A stretch of DNA of 64,000 nt, from positions 124,001 to 188,000 of the forward strand of contig PCDI01000019.1 of NCBI GenBank assembly GCA_002778195.1, written 5' to 3'. This document shows, piece by piece, positions 21,031 to 31,326 of the stretch. Every line of letters begins with the position of its first letter. Positions within the stretch are counted from its first letter, which is position 1. The notes under the pieces are model-generated. The model was not told where the DNA came from. It did not search any database and saw only the letters and a list, made by a program, of their open reading frames with translations. The DNA comes from Raffaelea ambrosiae. Its lineage: Eukaryota > Ascomycota > Sordariomycetes > Ophiostomatales > Ophiostomataceae. The position numbers were made by a program, and so were the translations under genes.

Positions 21031-23989
21031 ATGGACACTCCACGGTCCGCGCAGGGCGCCACGGCCCTCAGGCCATTTGCCTGTCCAGCGTGCTCGAGCT
21101 GTTTCACTCGACTGGTGAGTGGCCGCTGTCGTAGTTTTGATCGAGAGGCTCGATTTGTGAAATCTGACAAAACCGCCAGGAGAACCTCAACCGACACACG
21201 CGATCCGGTAAGTCCAGGACAAGACAAAACAGACCGGCACACAAACAAAACCCACCATGTCGTCGTGTTGACCGTGTTGCCGGACAACATTAGTGCATCG
21301 AGACTCGAACCAGCGGCTGTATCCATGTCCGCACTGCGATGTGTCTTTTTCACGAAGGTGGGATCTTCCAGTTTGTGCTCGGCACTGTTCGCTGGCATCC
21401 AGGATCCCTCTTGCTGACCCCCCCTCCCCAGCGACCTCCGCAAGCGACACGTCCAAAAGTGCCACCCCTCGGCGGCCAGTCCTGCCAAGGTGTCGTCGTC
21501 GTCGACACCCCGAGGGAGCAGCGGCCATGGCAGCGACCGCGCCGCCAGCGGTCTGCACCCGCCACGGGACCCCGGCCCCGACCTGTTTGCGTCGCCCGAC
21601 ATATCCTGGCTGTTCCGGCTGCCCCAATACATTGCGGCCTACTTTGACAAGTTCCATCCGACCTTGCCGGTCCTGCACCAGCCGACCTTCGACATGGCCT
21701 CGGCCCCGGAGCCGCTCCTGCAGGCCATCGCCTGCCTGGGCGGCGTCTGCCACTCGCCCACGACCGACCACCGCATCAGCGTGACTCTGTTTGAAGCCGG
21801 CTACGCCTCGCTGAACAACCTGGTAAGGGCGTCTGCGTGTCCAAACTGTGAGACGTCTCCCGCATTCTGACAACCAGACCAACGAGAACCACGCCCACTT
21901 CCGCCAGATCTGGGTCATGCAGGCCTACGTCCTCCTCGAGTACTTTGCCATCTACAGCTGCCGCGAGGACCTGTTCCCCAAGGCCCTGGACATCCACCGC
22001 CGCCTGGTCGACGCCTCCCGGGAATACCAGATGTTCCAGGACGGCGCCACGCTGCATCGCCGCGGCAGCGACCAGAACGGCTACACGGCCAGCAGTGTGC
22101 TTGCCGGCTTCCTCAGCGGTCTCCAGAACACCCCCGAGTCGGAAAGCGAGGAGAAGACCTGGCACAAGTTTATCGAGCAAGAGTCTCAAAAGAGGTTGGG
22201 CTTTTCCCCCTGTCTACCCACGAGGACGAGTTTCTCTGCAAAGATCCCCCCCCCTCCTATTTTCCCAACTAACTGCCCCCCAGAGCCATGTACACCCTCT
22301 ACTACCTCGACGCCCAGCTGGCCAACACCTGCAACTTGCGCCCCCTCCTGTCGGCCCTCGAAATCAAGTACGAGCTGCCCTCCCCGGACAACTGCTGGGC
22401 CGCGCCCACGGCCAGCGCCTGGTCTGTCCTCGTGCAGGCCCAGTCCCTGTCCTTCCCCATGAACGAGGAGGACGACTCGCACGGCAACCCGGACCCGCGG
22501 CCCGCCAACGGCGACCTCTACGAGAGCCTCATGTACCTCATCCGGCCGGACCACACCGTGGGCGGGCAGCAGCCGCTGGGGCTGCTGTGGTACTCGCCCT
22601 TTGCGTCGCTCATGCTCATTGTCCAGATCCAGATGATGATCCGCGACCTGACCCTGGCGAGCGTGTTTTTCTACACGAACCTGCGGCCCCGCGGAGACAA
22701 TGGAGAGAACAGGCACTACTTGTAAGTTTTTCTGTCCTCGCTCGCTTTCTTTTTTTTTTGGCCTCGCTTCGCTCGCTTTCCTTTTCTTTCTTTCATTTTC
22801 CTTTCTCTTTTCTCCTTCATTGACTCCTTTTCTTTTTCTTTTTACCGTCTCTCGTCTCCATACCGCTAACACCACCAGATCCATGATATCCGAGGAAAAT
22901 AGAGTGCCCATCTTCCAGGCACTGAGCAACCTGGCTGGTACGTCTCCCTCCCAAGGCTTGGAGCCTTTCTTCTCCCCCAAGCCCATCTAACAGACAGACC
23001 TCATTCCCAAGGCGAAGCGATGCGGCTCCATGGGGAGCTCCTTTGGCATCGACGGCATACCCCAGGCCGAGAACTTGCACCGGTCTCTGTGGCATTCCGT
23101 CTGGGTGTCCTGGCACTACGCGGCCATGACGCTCACCCACCACGACGCCCTCTTGGCCACAGGCATGGTCGAGCACGGTCTACCGACTGCCTTGTCGAGT
23201 GAGTAGCCCTTGGGGGAATGAAATAGAAAAGCGAGCGAAGCGAGGACAAAAATAAAGAAAACAAGCGAAGCGAGGACAGAAAAAGAAAAAAAAACGAGCG
23301 AAGCGAGGACCAAAAAAGAAAGAAAACGAGCGAAGCGAGGACCAAAGCAGTACTGACAATTCATAGCCTACTGGGAACTGGGCAAGCCACGAGCCAAGTA
23401 CCAACGAGACATCTACGCCGACCGAGATGTCATACGGATTGTATGTTTCCGCAGATGTCACACATTGTCCCCCATACTAACCGTTGTCCAGGTCGACAAC
23501 CTCGAGCAGGTGATTGAGCTGTTGAACTCCATGGGCCGGCCCAAGGCCGAAGCTGCCATTCCGTCCATGACCGCGTCCACGTCGGCAACCTCGATCGACC
23601 CAACAGCCACGCCGTCGGGCCAGCAGTGCTTCGAAGACCCCTTCATCACCATGCTCGGGTTCAAGGCCTGCATGAGCGGCTGGCGCGTCGTCCGTCTCAT
23701 GGTGCTGAGCTCGGACCGCGCCTTCCGGACAGGCGCCTTGTCGACGCGGCCGAGCATCTTTACGTCGTCGGCGCAGATTGTGCTCGAGCGGCTGCGGGAG
23801 GCCATGGCGTCGGGGGGGGCGGACATGGCCGCCATGGCTGCTGCGGCCGCCGACATCGACGCGGCGGCGGCCACCTACGAGAAGCGGTATCTGGTGTGGA
23901 CGTCGGGGGTGTTTTCCCGGCGGGATACGTGGCCCATAGGGGCATGGATGGTGGCCATGTTCCAAGAAGTGAGCAACGAGCTGACATAG
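21031..23989 (+). CDS. C2H2 zinc-finger / fungal_trans transcription factor
   Basis: Ten exons (21031-21114, 21180-21207, 21294-21357, 21432-21822, 21878-22194, 22284-22721, 22879-22937, 22998-23198, 23367-23440, 23492-23989), 717 residues. Two C2H2 fingers, CPACSSCFTRLENLNRHTRS and CPHCDVSFSRSDLRKRHVQKC, are split by three introns. A Ser/Gly-rich linker follows, then a fungal-specific regulatory domain containing LPQYIAAYFDKFHPTLPVLH and LLWYSPFASLMLIVQIQ. This C2H2 plus fungal_trans layout is common among pathway regulators. Introns 6 and 8 carry the repeat array, intron 8 in reverse orientation. It sits at the left end of the putative cluster and is the first candidate for its local regulator. 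Confidence 0.88.
22722..22878 (+). repeat. Intron array (C2H2 regulator intron 6)
   Basis: One full unit (CCTCGCTTCGCTCG) and one partial unit (CCTCGCTCG) lie on the coding strand, within a long T/C tract. Intron length is 157 bp. Confidence 0.85.
23199..23366 (-). repeat. Intron array in reverse orientation (C2H2 regulator intron 8)
   Basis: Four units (GCGAGCGAAGCGAGGACAAA type) are seen on the coding strand, so CCTCGCTTCGCTCG is on the opposite strand. Spacers are purine-rich on the coding strand. Confidence 0.92.
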
Positions 23990-24144
23990 TGTTATGAGTT
24001 ATGAATGATAGAGAAACATGTAAGCGTCTAGAAAGAAAGAAAGCATTTTCCACCTTGACGATTTTTAAAACAAATTAAAACACGAAAAGAAAAAAGAAGA
24101 AAAAAAAAGCAGCGTGTATTGCATCTTCAGCGAGTTGGATTCCC

Positions 24145-24172
24145 ATTTTATTTTATTTTATTTTATTTTATT
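24145..24172 (+). repeat. ATTTT pentanucleotide repeat
   Basis: Five to six tandem ATTTT units lie between the C2H2 regulator stop and the GST-like stop, in an AT-rich 3' region. Confidence 0.85.
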
Positions 24173-24239
24173 CTTAGGTATGTATCTCAAAACATCCAAA
24201 AGAATTCTAGAGTATTGGAATTGTTATTTTTTTGCTTAT

Positions 24240-25148
24240 TTACAACCCATCGTAGTCAGGGTAAGTACCGCCTGGCTCGTCCCGAATCACATTCTCGCCC
24301 AGGATCTTGTCAAAGATGGGATCTGTCCGGATGCGCATAAAGTAGTCGTGCACCACCTCGTGCTTGGCTGCCCATGATTTCGTAAAGACCTGGGTTGTTA
24401 GTTAGCAATGGTCCATGGTCTTGGTCCCCCCCCCCACCCCAGTCACTTACATATTGGTACCCCCGCGCCAGACCGGAAATCACAAACAGGTCGGCAATGG
24501 TCAGCGTGTCGCCGACCAGGAACTTCTTGCCGGTAATCTCCTTTTCGATGGCGCGCACGGTCAGCTCGCAGTTCTCCTCGAGCTGGGCGAGCTTGGCGGC
24601 GTCCGCCTCGGAGCGGCCGATGACGGGGTTGATCCAGGCCATGATGGGCGGCAGGAGCTCGTAGTTGGTGAAGGAGGCCCAGCGGAGGCAGGTGGTCTCC
24701 TCGAAGAGGTTGGACCCGAGGAGGGTTGTTTTGGGGTCTTGCTTGGCCACTGGGTGGGTTAGAAGGGACCAGGTCGACGAGAAGCGAGGTCGACAAGAAA
24801 CGAGCGAAGCGAGGACAAAGAAGAGGACAAAGAAGAAGACAAAAAAGAGGACAAAAAAGAAGACAAAAAAGAAGAAAAAAAGAAGAAAAAAAGAAGAAAA
24901 AAAGACTTACAGAACCAGGCCACAGCAATGCTCTCATAGACACAGAAGCCGTCCTTGGTCTCGAGAGCAGGCACCTTTCCGGTGTGGAACTTGGAAAAGT
25001 ACTCTTCGCCGACGCCGCCCTTCTCCGTGTAGACCTTCCCGGGGAAGGCCATGACGATCTCGACGTCCAGCTTGAGCTTGTAGGCAATGTAGAGGACCAT
25101 GGTCGACCGCGGGGCCTTGGGGTAGGTGTAGAGCTTTCCGAACGACAT
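24240..25148 (-). CDS. Glutathione S-transferase-like protein (eEF1B-gamma N-domain type), copy 1
   Basis: Three exons (25148-24911, 24749-24451, 24389-24240), 228 residues. The start at 25148 is chosen because MSFGKLYTYP is shared with the paralogue at 29.6 kb; an in-frame ATG lies 12 bp upstream. N-terminal thioredoxin-like domain with GKVPALETKDGFCVYES (the cis-Pro and ES glutathione-binding positions), then an all-helical C domain with PPIMAWINPV and the N-capping box GDTLTIADLFV. The length matches a stand-alone GST, without the eEF1G C-terminal domain. It would conjugate or transfer glutathione in the cytosol. It shares a 537-bp promoter region with the SDR gene. Intron 1 carries the repeat array. 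Confidence 0.9.
24750..24910 (-). repeat. Intron array (GST copy 1 intron 1), partly decayed
   Basis: One intact CGAGCGAAGCGAGGAC unit and one diverged unit (AGAAGCGAGGTCGAC) on the + strand are followed by a run of GAGGACAAAGAA-like remnants. The array is in sense orientation relative to the gene. Intron length is 161 bp. Confidence 0.88.
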
Positions 25149-25685
25149 GATGAATGACACGTCACTGGCAGGTGGCTGTATGGGTTGTTCCGGTCTGTGC
25201 TTCTGTCTTTTGGTCTTTCAGAAACCGATTCTGGCAGGTCGTGGCTCCAGGTGACAAGAAAAAAAGAGACTGTCTGGGCACGCTGAGAGCTTGTACCATA
25301 AATACGGCACGCCAGGACAGCTTCCCGTTCCGCGCACCTCGGTCGAGGAAGCTTGCTGCCCAATACGCAGCTTGTTGCTTGCCAGCAATACGCCCGAATA
25401 TCGAGGAAGCTGGCATGCTCCGCCGTCCCTCCAACGCCACTGATAAAGGAGGAGCTCCAACACGACCGACCAGCGGCCGCCCCGTTTTTACACTGGCAGC
25501 TAGCCGCGATCTGCGTCGAATGCGACCAGGGACAAGGAAGCAAAACTACTTTAGAAGCACAATGATGCAATCCAGGGACCGGTTCCTTTTTTTCGCTCCT
25601 CTCTGATCCGTAGCGAGCCGGGTGCCTGTTTGGGAGGGCCGATAATAGGACAAACCACGACCAAACAACAAACAAAGAGGTCCCA
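25149..25685. other. Divergent promoter region of GST copy 1 and SDR
   Basis: 537 bp between two diverging start codons. It holds a TATTTAT box on the minus strand (25298-25304, 150 bp before the GST start), TGATAA at 25441-25446 and GGAGCTCC at 25451-25458. Confidence 0.6.
25451..25458. promoter_or_regulatory. GGAGCTCC palindrome, site 2 (with adjacent GATA)
   Basis: Exact palindrome between diverging genes, 303 bp before the GST start and 228 bp before the SDR start. TGATAA at 25441-25446 ends five bases upstream of it. Confidence 0.5.
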
Positions 25686-26874
25686 ATGGCCGTCCGGTAC
25701 GTGCATCCGGACTACACCCCAGCCGCGACGTCCACTCGCTGTCCTTGCCTAACCGTGAACCCCTCCAGATACGTCCTCGTGACCGGTGCCACCGGCCTGG
25801 TCGGCGCCCATGTCGTCGACAACCTGCTCGCCAAAGGCTTCCGGGTCAAGGCCGTGGCCCGGTCCCGGCCCAAAGCACAGCAGATGCTCGACGCCCGTCC
25901 CCAGTTTGCCGAGCAGCTCGACTTTTACTACATTGACGACCTCACGTCCCCGGGGGCCTTTGACGGGGCCATGGACGGCATCGACGGTGTGATCCACGTC
26001 GCCAGTGTGCGTGTTCTCCTTCTCGCGGGACGCACCCCCCCTCCCCCGTGTATTCTCTCTCCTAGCCTGCTTGTTCTGACCATGGCAGCCTCTCAACTAC
26101 GGCGCGCAAGACAAGGAAAAAGAACTCATCCAGCCGGCCATCCAGGGCGTGCGGTCCCTGCTCGAGGCCAGCGCCCAGAGCGGCCAGGTCCAGCGCGTGG
26201 TCATGACGTCGTCCTTTGGCGCCGTCCTCGACATGGACCGCGACATGGCCACGCCCTACACGTTCACCGCGCAGGACTGGAACCCCATCACGTACGCCCA
26301 GGCCGCCGACCCGGCCGCCACGCCCCAGGACGCCTACCGCGGATCAAAGGTGTTTGCCGAGCAGCAGGCCTGGCAGTTTGTCCAGGGCGCGGGCGCGGGC
26401 GCGGGCGCGAAGAAGCCGTCCTTTGACCTGGTCACGCTCTGCCCGTCCATGGTCTTTGGGCCGGTCGCAGGGCCTCTGTCGGCCGCCAGCGACCTGAACG
26501 AGTCGGACGCCATGCTCTGGCGGGTGGCCGAGGGCAAGCCGGGGACCGAGCTGCCGCCCGCGCGCTTCAACTTTTGGATCGACGTGCGCGACTTGGCCGA
26601 GATCCACGTCCAGGCGCTGATTACGCCGGCGGCCGGCGGCCACCGGTTCATCCCTGTCGCGCCCGAAAAGTTCAACTACCAAAAAGCGTCCGAGATCATC
26701 CAGGCGGCCTTTCCCGGCCAAGACGTGCTGGTGGGCGTCCAGGACATCAAGGAGCACATCAATGTGGACACGGCCGAGGTGGAGGCTGTGTTTCCGGGCG
26801 TCCAGTACCACACGTTCAAGGAGACGGTCGTGGATTTGATTGCGCAAGTCAAAGCGTTGCCGTGTGGGAAATAG
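25686..26874 (+). CDS. NAD(P)-dependent extended SDR reductase (GRE2 / dihydroflavonol-reductase-like)
   Basis: Three exons (25686-25696, 25769-26006, 26089-26874), 344 residues. The first exon is only 11 nt and is joined in phase to give MAVRYVLVTGATGLVG, the Rossmann GxxGxxG motif of extended SDRs. DGIDGVIHVAS follows, then an active-site Ser region (VVMTSSFGAV) and the catalytic YRGSK (YxxxK pattern). The C-terminal half has the substrate-domain pattern seen in yeast Gre2-like methylglyoxal/ketone reductases. It would reduce a carbonyl with NADPH in the cytosol. It diverges from GST copy 1, which suggests joint control. Substrate unknown. Confidence 0.9.
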
Positions 26875-27068
26875 GTCTGGCGAAGAGCGATGGAAGATGG
26901 ACAATGGTGAGAGCATAAAAATGGAATCAAAAAGTCAATAAAAAAAAAGTACAGAAAAATACCCAAAGTCTATCGGATCCGTCTAGTCGTGTCTACCGTG
27001 CTGAAGAAACTGAGGAAACTAGAAAACAAAACAAGGAGAAAAAAAGAAAAAGCTACCCCCCCCCTGAC

Positions 27069-28100
27069 CTACTCCTTCACCTTGCTGTCCCGCTCCTTGC
27101 ACAGATCCGTGTAAAAGTCCAGGCCGGCCTCGCGGCGGATGGTGCCGTACATGGAGCTGCTGTCGAGCGCGCGGTCCGGCTCGGAGGCGCGCGCGGCCTC
27201 CATGTGCTTGAGGGCGACCTCGCTGACCTCGAGGCGCGTGCCCGCGGTTGTGGCGCAGTTGATGGCGTGGCGGGCGTCCTTCATGGCCAGGGCGACGTCG
27301 AAGCCGGCCTTGCCGCCGGGCTCGGGCGCGTAGATGCCGGTGGTCAGGCGCTTGGAGTAGCTCTCGAGCACGGGGCCGAACATGTCGGCCACCATGGACT
27401 CGAGGACGGCGCTGCCCAGGCCCGTCTTCTCGGCAAAGACGTGGGCCTCCGACAGCACCTCCATGAAGGACACGACGCAGATGTTGCCGGCAATCTTGAG
27501 CAGGCTCGACTTGGACACGTCGGTGCCCATGTCGATGACGGACCGGCCCATGACGCCCTTGATGTAGGGCTGGATCGCCTTGGTGGCCGCTTCGGGGCCG
27601 GCCACGACAAAGATGAGCTTGCCGGCGGCGGCCATGGGCGCCGCGCCAAAGACGGGGGCTGTCCTGTTGTTAGTGCTGCTGTTCGTCCGTGTTGTCCTGA
27701 CCGTCCCCCCCCCCTCCGAAAGGCTGGAGTACCTACCCGCTACAAAAAGACCACCGGCGTCGGTCACGGTCTTGGCGACGGCCGCCGAGGTGTCCGGGTG
27801 CACGGTCGAGCAGTCGACGTAGATCTTGTCCTTGATGCCGGCGGCGACGAGGTCGCTGGCCACCGAGGTCAGGACCTGGTCGTTGCTGACACACGAAAAC
27901 ACAATGTCCGACTTCTTGACCACCTCGCCGACGGTCTCGACCGGCGTGGCGCCCAGCGCCTGCAGAGACGCGCCGCGCGACAGCGTCCGGTTGGTGTAGA
28001 CCAGGCTCGGCGCACCGGACGACGCGAGGTGCTGCTGCAGGTTCTGGGACATGCCAATGCCCATGGACCCAAGGCCGATCCAGCCGACTTGAGGAGCCAT
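27069..28100 (-). CDS. 3-hydroxyisobutyrate dehydrogenase / 6-PGDH-like oxidoreductase
   Basis: Two exons (28100-27737, 27658-27069), 317 residues. The dinucleotide motif GLGSMGIGM opens the protein. YVDCSTVHPDTSAAV is the family's substrate-binding DxST motif, and the catalytic lysine is in SSLLKIAGN. These beta-hydroxyacid dehydrogenases oxidise short hydroxy acids such as 3-hydroxyisobutyrate or tartronate semialdehyde, or act as related imine reductases. No mitochondrial targeting peptide is evident, so a role outside valine breakdown is plausible. The 78-bp intron carries no array. The gene lies between the SDR and the second GST, with its own GGAGCTCC site 378 bp upstream. Confidence 0.9.
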   Translation of the reverse strand: MAPQVGWIGLGSMGIGMSQNLQQHLASSGAPSLVYTNRTLSRGASLQALGATPVETVGEVVKKSDIVFSCVSNDQVLTSVASDLVAAGIKDKIYVDCSTVHPDTSAAVAKTVTDAGGLFVAGRYSSLSEGGGTVRTTRTNSSTNNRTAPVFGAAPMAAAGKLIFVVAGPEAATKAIQPYIKGVMGRSVIDMGTDVSKSSLLKIAGNICVVSFMEVLSEAHVFAEKTGLGSAVLESMVADMFGPVLESYSKRLTTGIYAPEPGGKAGFDVALAMKDARHAINCATTAGTRLEVSEVALKHMEAARASEPDRALDSSSMYGTIRREAGLDFYTDLCKERDSKVKE

Positions 28101-28477
28101 GATGGGAGTGTTGACCGTGAAGCGGAGAACGTGTCGTGCGTGTCGTGAGAGAGCGAGAATGTCGTGGTGACCGTCAAGATGTCGTGGTTCTATCTCGAAA
28201 GAGCTTCCTCTTTTTTTTTTGCTGGAACAAGTCCACAAGCTATCTCGTAGCTCGGCAAAGGGGATTCGAGATAGTGTTGATAATGGCGACAATGGACCTT
28301 CCTCTCGGCTGTGTTCCGATAAGACTCAGCTATCGACTGGCAGACTGGCTATCGAGTGTGTCGAACTGGCATGGATTGGTATCAACTGGTATCAACCGGT
28401 ATCGAGTGGTGAGTGGTGAGTGGTGAGAACCCTTTTATCCCGTTGATGTCATGGCACTTACACCCGGCAGCTTTGGA

Positions 28478-28485
28478 GGAGCTCC
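28478..28485. promoter_or_regulatory. GGAGCTCC palindrome, site 3
   Basis: Part of GGAGGAGCTCC, 378 bp upstream of the dehydrogenase start at 28100. Confidence 0.45.
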
Positions 28486-29340
28486 GCCAGCGATTGCCTA
28501 TTCCCGTAGCAGGATCCGACACTAGCAGCTGGCCGTGTGCTGGCCGACGTCTGGCCGACGCCAGGGCGCGCACGCGGCCACAGAGATGGATCTGGCCGGG
28601 CCCCATCTGCTGGTCCTGCCTGGCTTTTTCGCTTTTCGCTTTTCGCTTTTTCTTTTTTTTTTTTTTTTCCACAGCACTGCCAAATACAGCTTTTCTAACC
28701 GTTTTGGCAAGATTTCCATATCGGGCAGGCGAGATCTGATCTAACTACAGCCAAGTTTGTCTGGAGTGGGGTCTTTGTCATCTGCTTGGTCTGTGTGGCC
28801 GGCACCTTGTAGTAAGACGAGCGCATGCTCTCTTTTGGTGGAAAAGAGCCGGCAGCACGAGCAGCCAGGAAGACTCTTGGGCTGAGCAACCCCGAGTTCC
28901 GGTCGTGGCTCGGCGTTGGAGTCCGATCAGAGTCCGATCCTGGGTCCGAGACGCAGGCACGGCTCGTACTTAGACCTTTCCATGCCCACCTAATCATGGC
29001 AGCGCACGTTTTGGTGCAGTCCGCTTCGATCGGATCAGAGAGCCGAACGCCGGCAGCATCCTCTGTCTGGCCTGGCCCCGCGACACACAACACATGGTCG
29101 ATCGCTCAAATAGAGCGTCCTCTGCCTTTGCTTCGCGCGACCATGTGGGACGCCAACCAGCACGTCCCACGCGACGGTATCGCAGCGTTTGGCCAGCACA
29201 TGCATGCATGGCTGTTTCTAATCTTTTCAAGGCTTTTTGTTTGAGTCATCCGGCGTGTATTGGCGGCACTTTGTCCATTTGCAAGGCCGTTAGTTGCATC
29301 CCGCATCCTGCATCCTCGGTTGCCAGGGAAAACGCTCTGA

Positions 29341-29348
29341 GGAGCTCC
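29341..29348. promoter_or_regulatory. GGAGCTCC palindrome, site 4 (12-bp palindrome)
   Basis: Extended palindrome GAGGAGCTCCTC at 29339-29350, 231 bp upstream of the GST copy 2 start. Confidence 0.5.
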
Positions 29349-29425
29349 TCATGACACCCCAGTGCTGTCTCTCATGGCTCTGATTGTCGTGGTCGAGCGG
29401 CACTCTATCAGATTGGCCGTGCCTG

Positions 29426-29433
29426 TATTTAAA
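29426..29433 (+). promoter_or_regulatory. TATA-like box of GST copy 2
   Basis: TATTTAAA lies 146 bp upstream of the start codon at 29579, close to the position of the TATTTAT box of GST copy 1. Confidence 0.45.
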
Positions 29434-29578
29434 CCAGACAGAAGAAGGAGTTCCTGGGTTGGGTTCTTGGGCCGTTCTTTAGATTGCAGTATTTTGTCAC
29501 AACCCATTCTTTCCAAACCAGCTATTACCACAATACTTTTTCTCGTCCCTCTTCATCCCGTCTGCAACAACCATCAAC

Positions 29579-30540
29579 ATGAGTTTTGGAAAGCTGTACT
29601 GGTACCCCAAGGCGCCTCGGGCGACCATGTGCCTGTACATTGCCGAGCTCAACAAGTACGTCCTCGGAACGTCCCGCAGCTGGTTGTCTTGCATCTTCGT
29701 GCTAACGCCCACAGGCTGGACGTCGAGTACGTCGAGGCGTGGCCGATCAAGGTGAACCCGGCCAAGGGCGGCGTGGGAGAGGAGTACCTGGCCAAGTTCC
29801 CGCCAGGAAAGGTTCCGGCACTGGAGCGTCCAGATGGCTTCACTCTGTTTGAGTGCATTCCCGTGGCCGTTTACTGTAAGGCTGTCACGAAAGAAGGAAG
29901 AAATAGGAAAGAAGTAGAAGATCTAACACAAAACAGTGGCCAAGCAGAACCCCAAGACTACTCTCCTCGGATCAACTCTCGAAGAGGAAGCGACAATTCT
30001 AAAGTAAGACGATGCTCAAAGAAAAAAAGAAAAAAGAAAAAAGAAAAGACAAGAAACAAAAAACGACCCCCCCCCCCAAACAAACTACCTCTGCTGACCT
30101 TCCAGATGGGCTTCCTTTGCCAATAGCGAACTCCTCCCTCCCATCATGGCCTGGATCAACCCCGTCAACGGAAAGGCCCCGTCGTCGCCCGAGATCCTGG
30201 CCAAGGCCGAGAAGACCTGCGAAGGCATGGTCAGCGTCGTCGAAAAAGCCCTCATGGGGAAGCAGTTCCTCGTGGGCGACCAGCTGACCATGGCGGATCT
30301 GTTTGTCATTGCCGCCATTGCAAGAGGCTACCAGTTTGTGCGTCCCATCCGCGTCTACGAGATGACCCGTCTGCGAGAACGCCCCCAAGACTAACCCCCC
30401 CCTCTCAGGTGTTTGCCAAGAAGTGGACCGAAGCCCATCCCGCCATCCACGCGTGGTACTGGCGGTTGAAGAACGACGACATCTGGAAGAAGATTGACGG
30501 CGAGCCGTATGTGCTGGACGAGGTGGGCGGCAAGAAATAA
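29579..30540 (+). CDS. Glutathione S-transferase-like protein (eEF1B-gamma N-domain type), copy 2
   Basis: Five exons (29579-29655, 29715-29875, 29937-30003, 30106-30337, 30409-30540), 222 residues. It is a clear paralogue of the minus-strand GST at 24.2-25.1 kb: MSFGKLYWYP, KGGVGEEYLAKFPPGKVPAL, AKQNPKTTLLGSTL, ELLPPIMAWINPV and GDQLTMADLFV all align. Introns 2 and 4 fall at the same positions and phases as the two introns of copy 1; introns 1 and 3 are extra. None of its introns carries the CCTCGCTTCGCTCG array. The shared intron is 61 bp here against 161 bp in copy 1. The role is probably glutathione conjugation or transfer. Confidence 0.9.
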
Positions 30541-31326
30541 ACGCAATTGCAGCAAACCAAACCAATATTTCCCTTCTTCTTCCCGTAGATAGACTTTGAT
30601 AGAATACACCATTTCCCAAATTCCCAAGTTCCCGAGTTCCCAATTTCCCAATTGCCCAGGTGAACCCAGCAAAGTTCCCACGAGCAGGCTTGCCTTCCCC
30701 CAGGCCAAAGACCAGTGACGCAACTCGACCGGGGGCACGCCAGTCCTTGTCGAACAACGGCTCTGCATGCACGCCACCCCCGTCTCAGACGTCACTAGTC
30801 TTGGGTGGATCGCCTGAAGCTGGAGGAGCTCCTCGGTTCGACCTCCGAGCGAGGTCCACTGCAGGGCAAGATAATGCACGAAACGCCGAGCCTAAGCATG
30901 GTGCAGCATATATCCCCGGGCCCTGGGAGCTGTGTGTGTGTGTTCTGGCACCCTCCGCCACGGACCGTGTTCTCCTACCAGATTTCCGCGTCTCTGGCAG
31001 GTTCTCTGATCCGACCGTTGCAGACTAGACAAATCAGTACTACGCAGGAGAGAGTTAGCGTTTCCGTGTCACCCAAACCAGACCACCCACAGCAGCCATC
31101 TGGGTAGGATGCAGCCACTCGGGGGAGAGTCACGAGAGAGCAAAGGAAACAAGAGCTAACGTGATCGCGAACCAGACATCGGATCTCCCATCGGCTCTCC
31201 TTGTCGCGCGCGCTTGTTGTCCACGTCGACACATCGACTGCCTTTTTGCAACCGATGCTTGTTTTCTGAACAGGGGCACACGGAAGGCAACGGAAAAAAA
31301 AAGTCTCTTCACACGCTGCCGACGCC
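30541..31326. other. Intergenic, aminotransferase promoter region
   Basis: 786 bp. The first part repeats TTCCCAA(G/A)TT-like words (30610-30655). GGAGCTCC lies at 30825, inside a longer symmetric stretch with TGGAGGAGCTCCTCGG. No gene is seen. Confidence 0.55.
30825..30832. promoter_or_regulatory. GGAGCTCC palindrome, site 5 (12-bp palindrome)
   Basis: Extended palindrome GAGGAGCTCCTC at 30823-30834, 495 bp upstream of the aminotransferase start. Confidence 0.45.

Larger units (their letters stand above)
28101..29578. other. Divergent intergenic region with two GGAGCTCC sites
   Basis: 1.5 kb between the starts of the dehydrogenase and GST copy 2. It holds GGAGCTCC at 28478 and 29341, a T-run at 28654-28668 and TATTTAAA at 29426-29433. 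A stretch near 28328-28400 repeats ATCGA(C/G)TGGCA and GGTATCAACTGGTATC. No gene is seen. Confidence 0.55.

Noticed and set aside
30823..30843. Hairpin CTCGGTTCGACCTCCGAG as a tRNA T-arm
   Set aside because: The loop has eight bases and no cloverleaf can be built around it; it only overlaps GGAGCTCC site 5.
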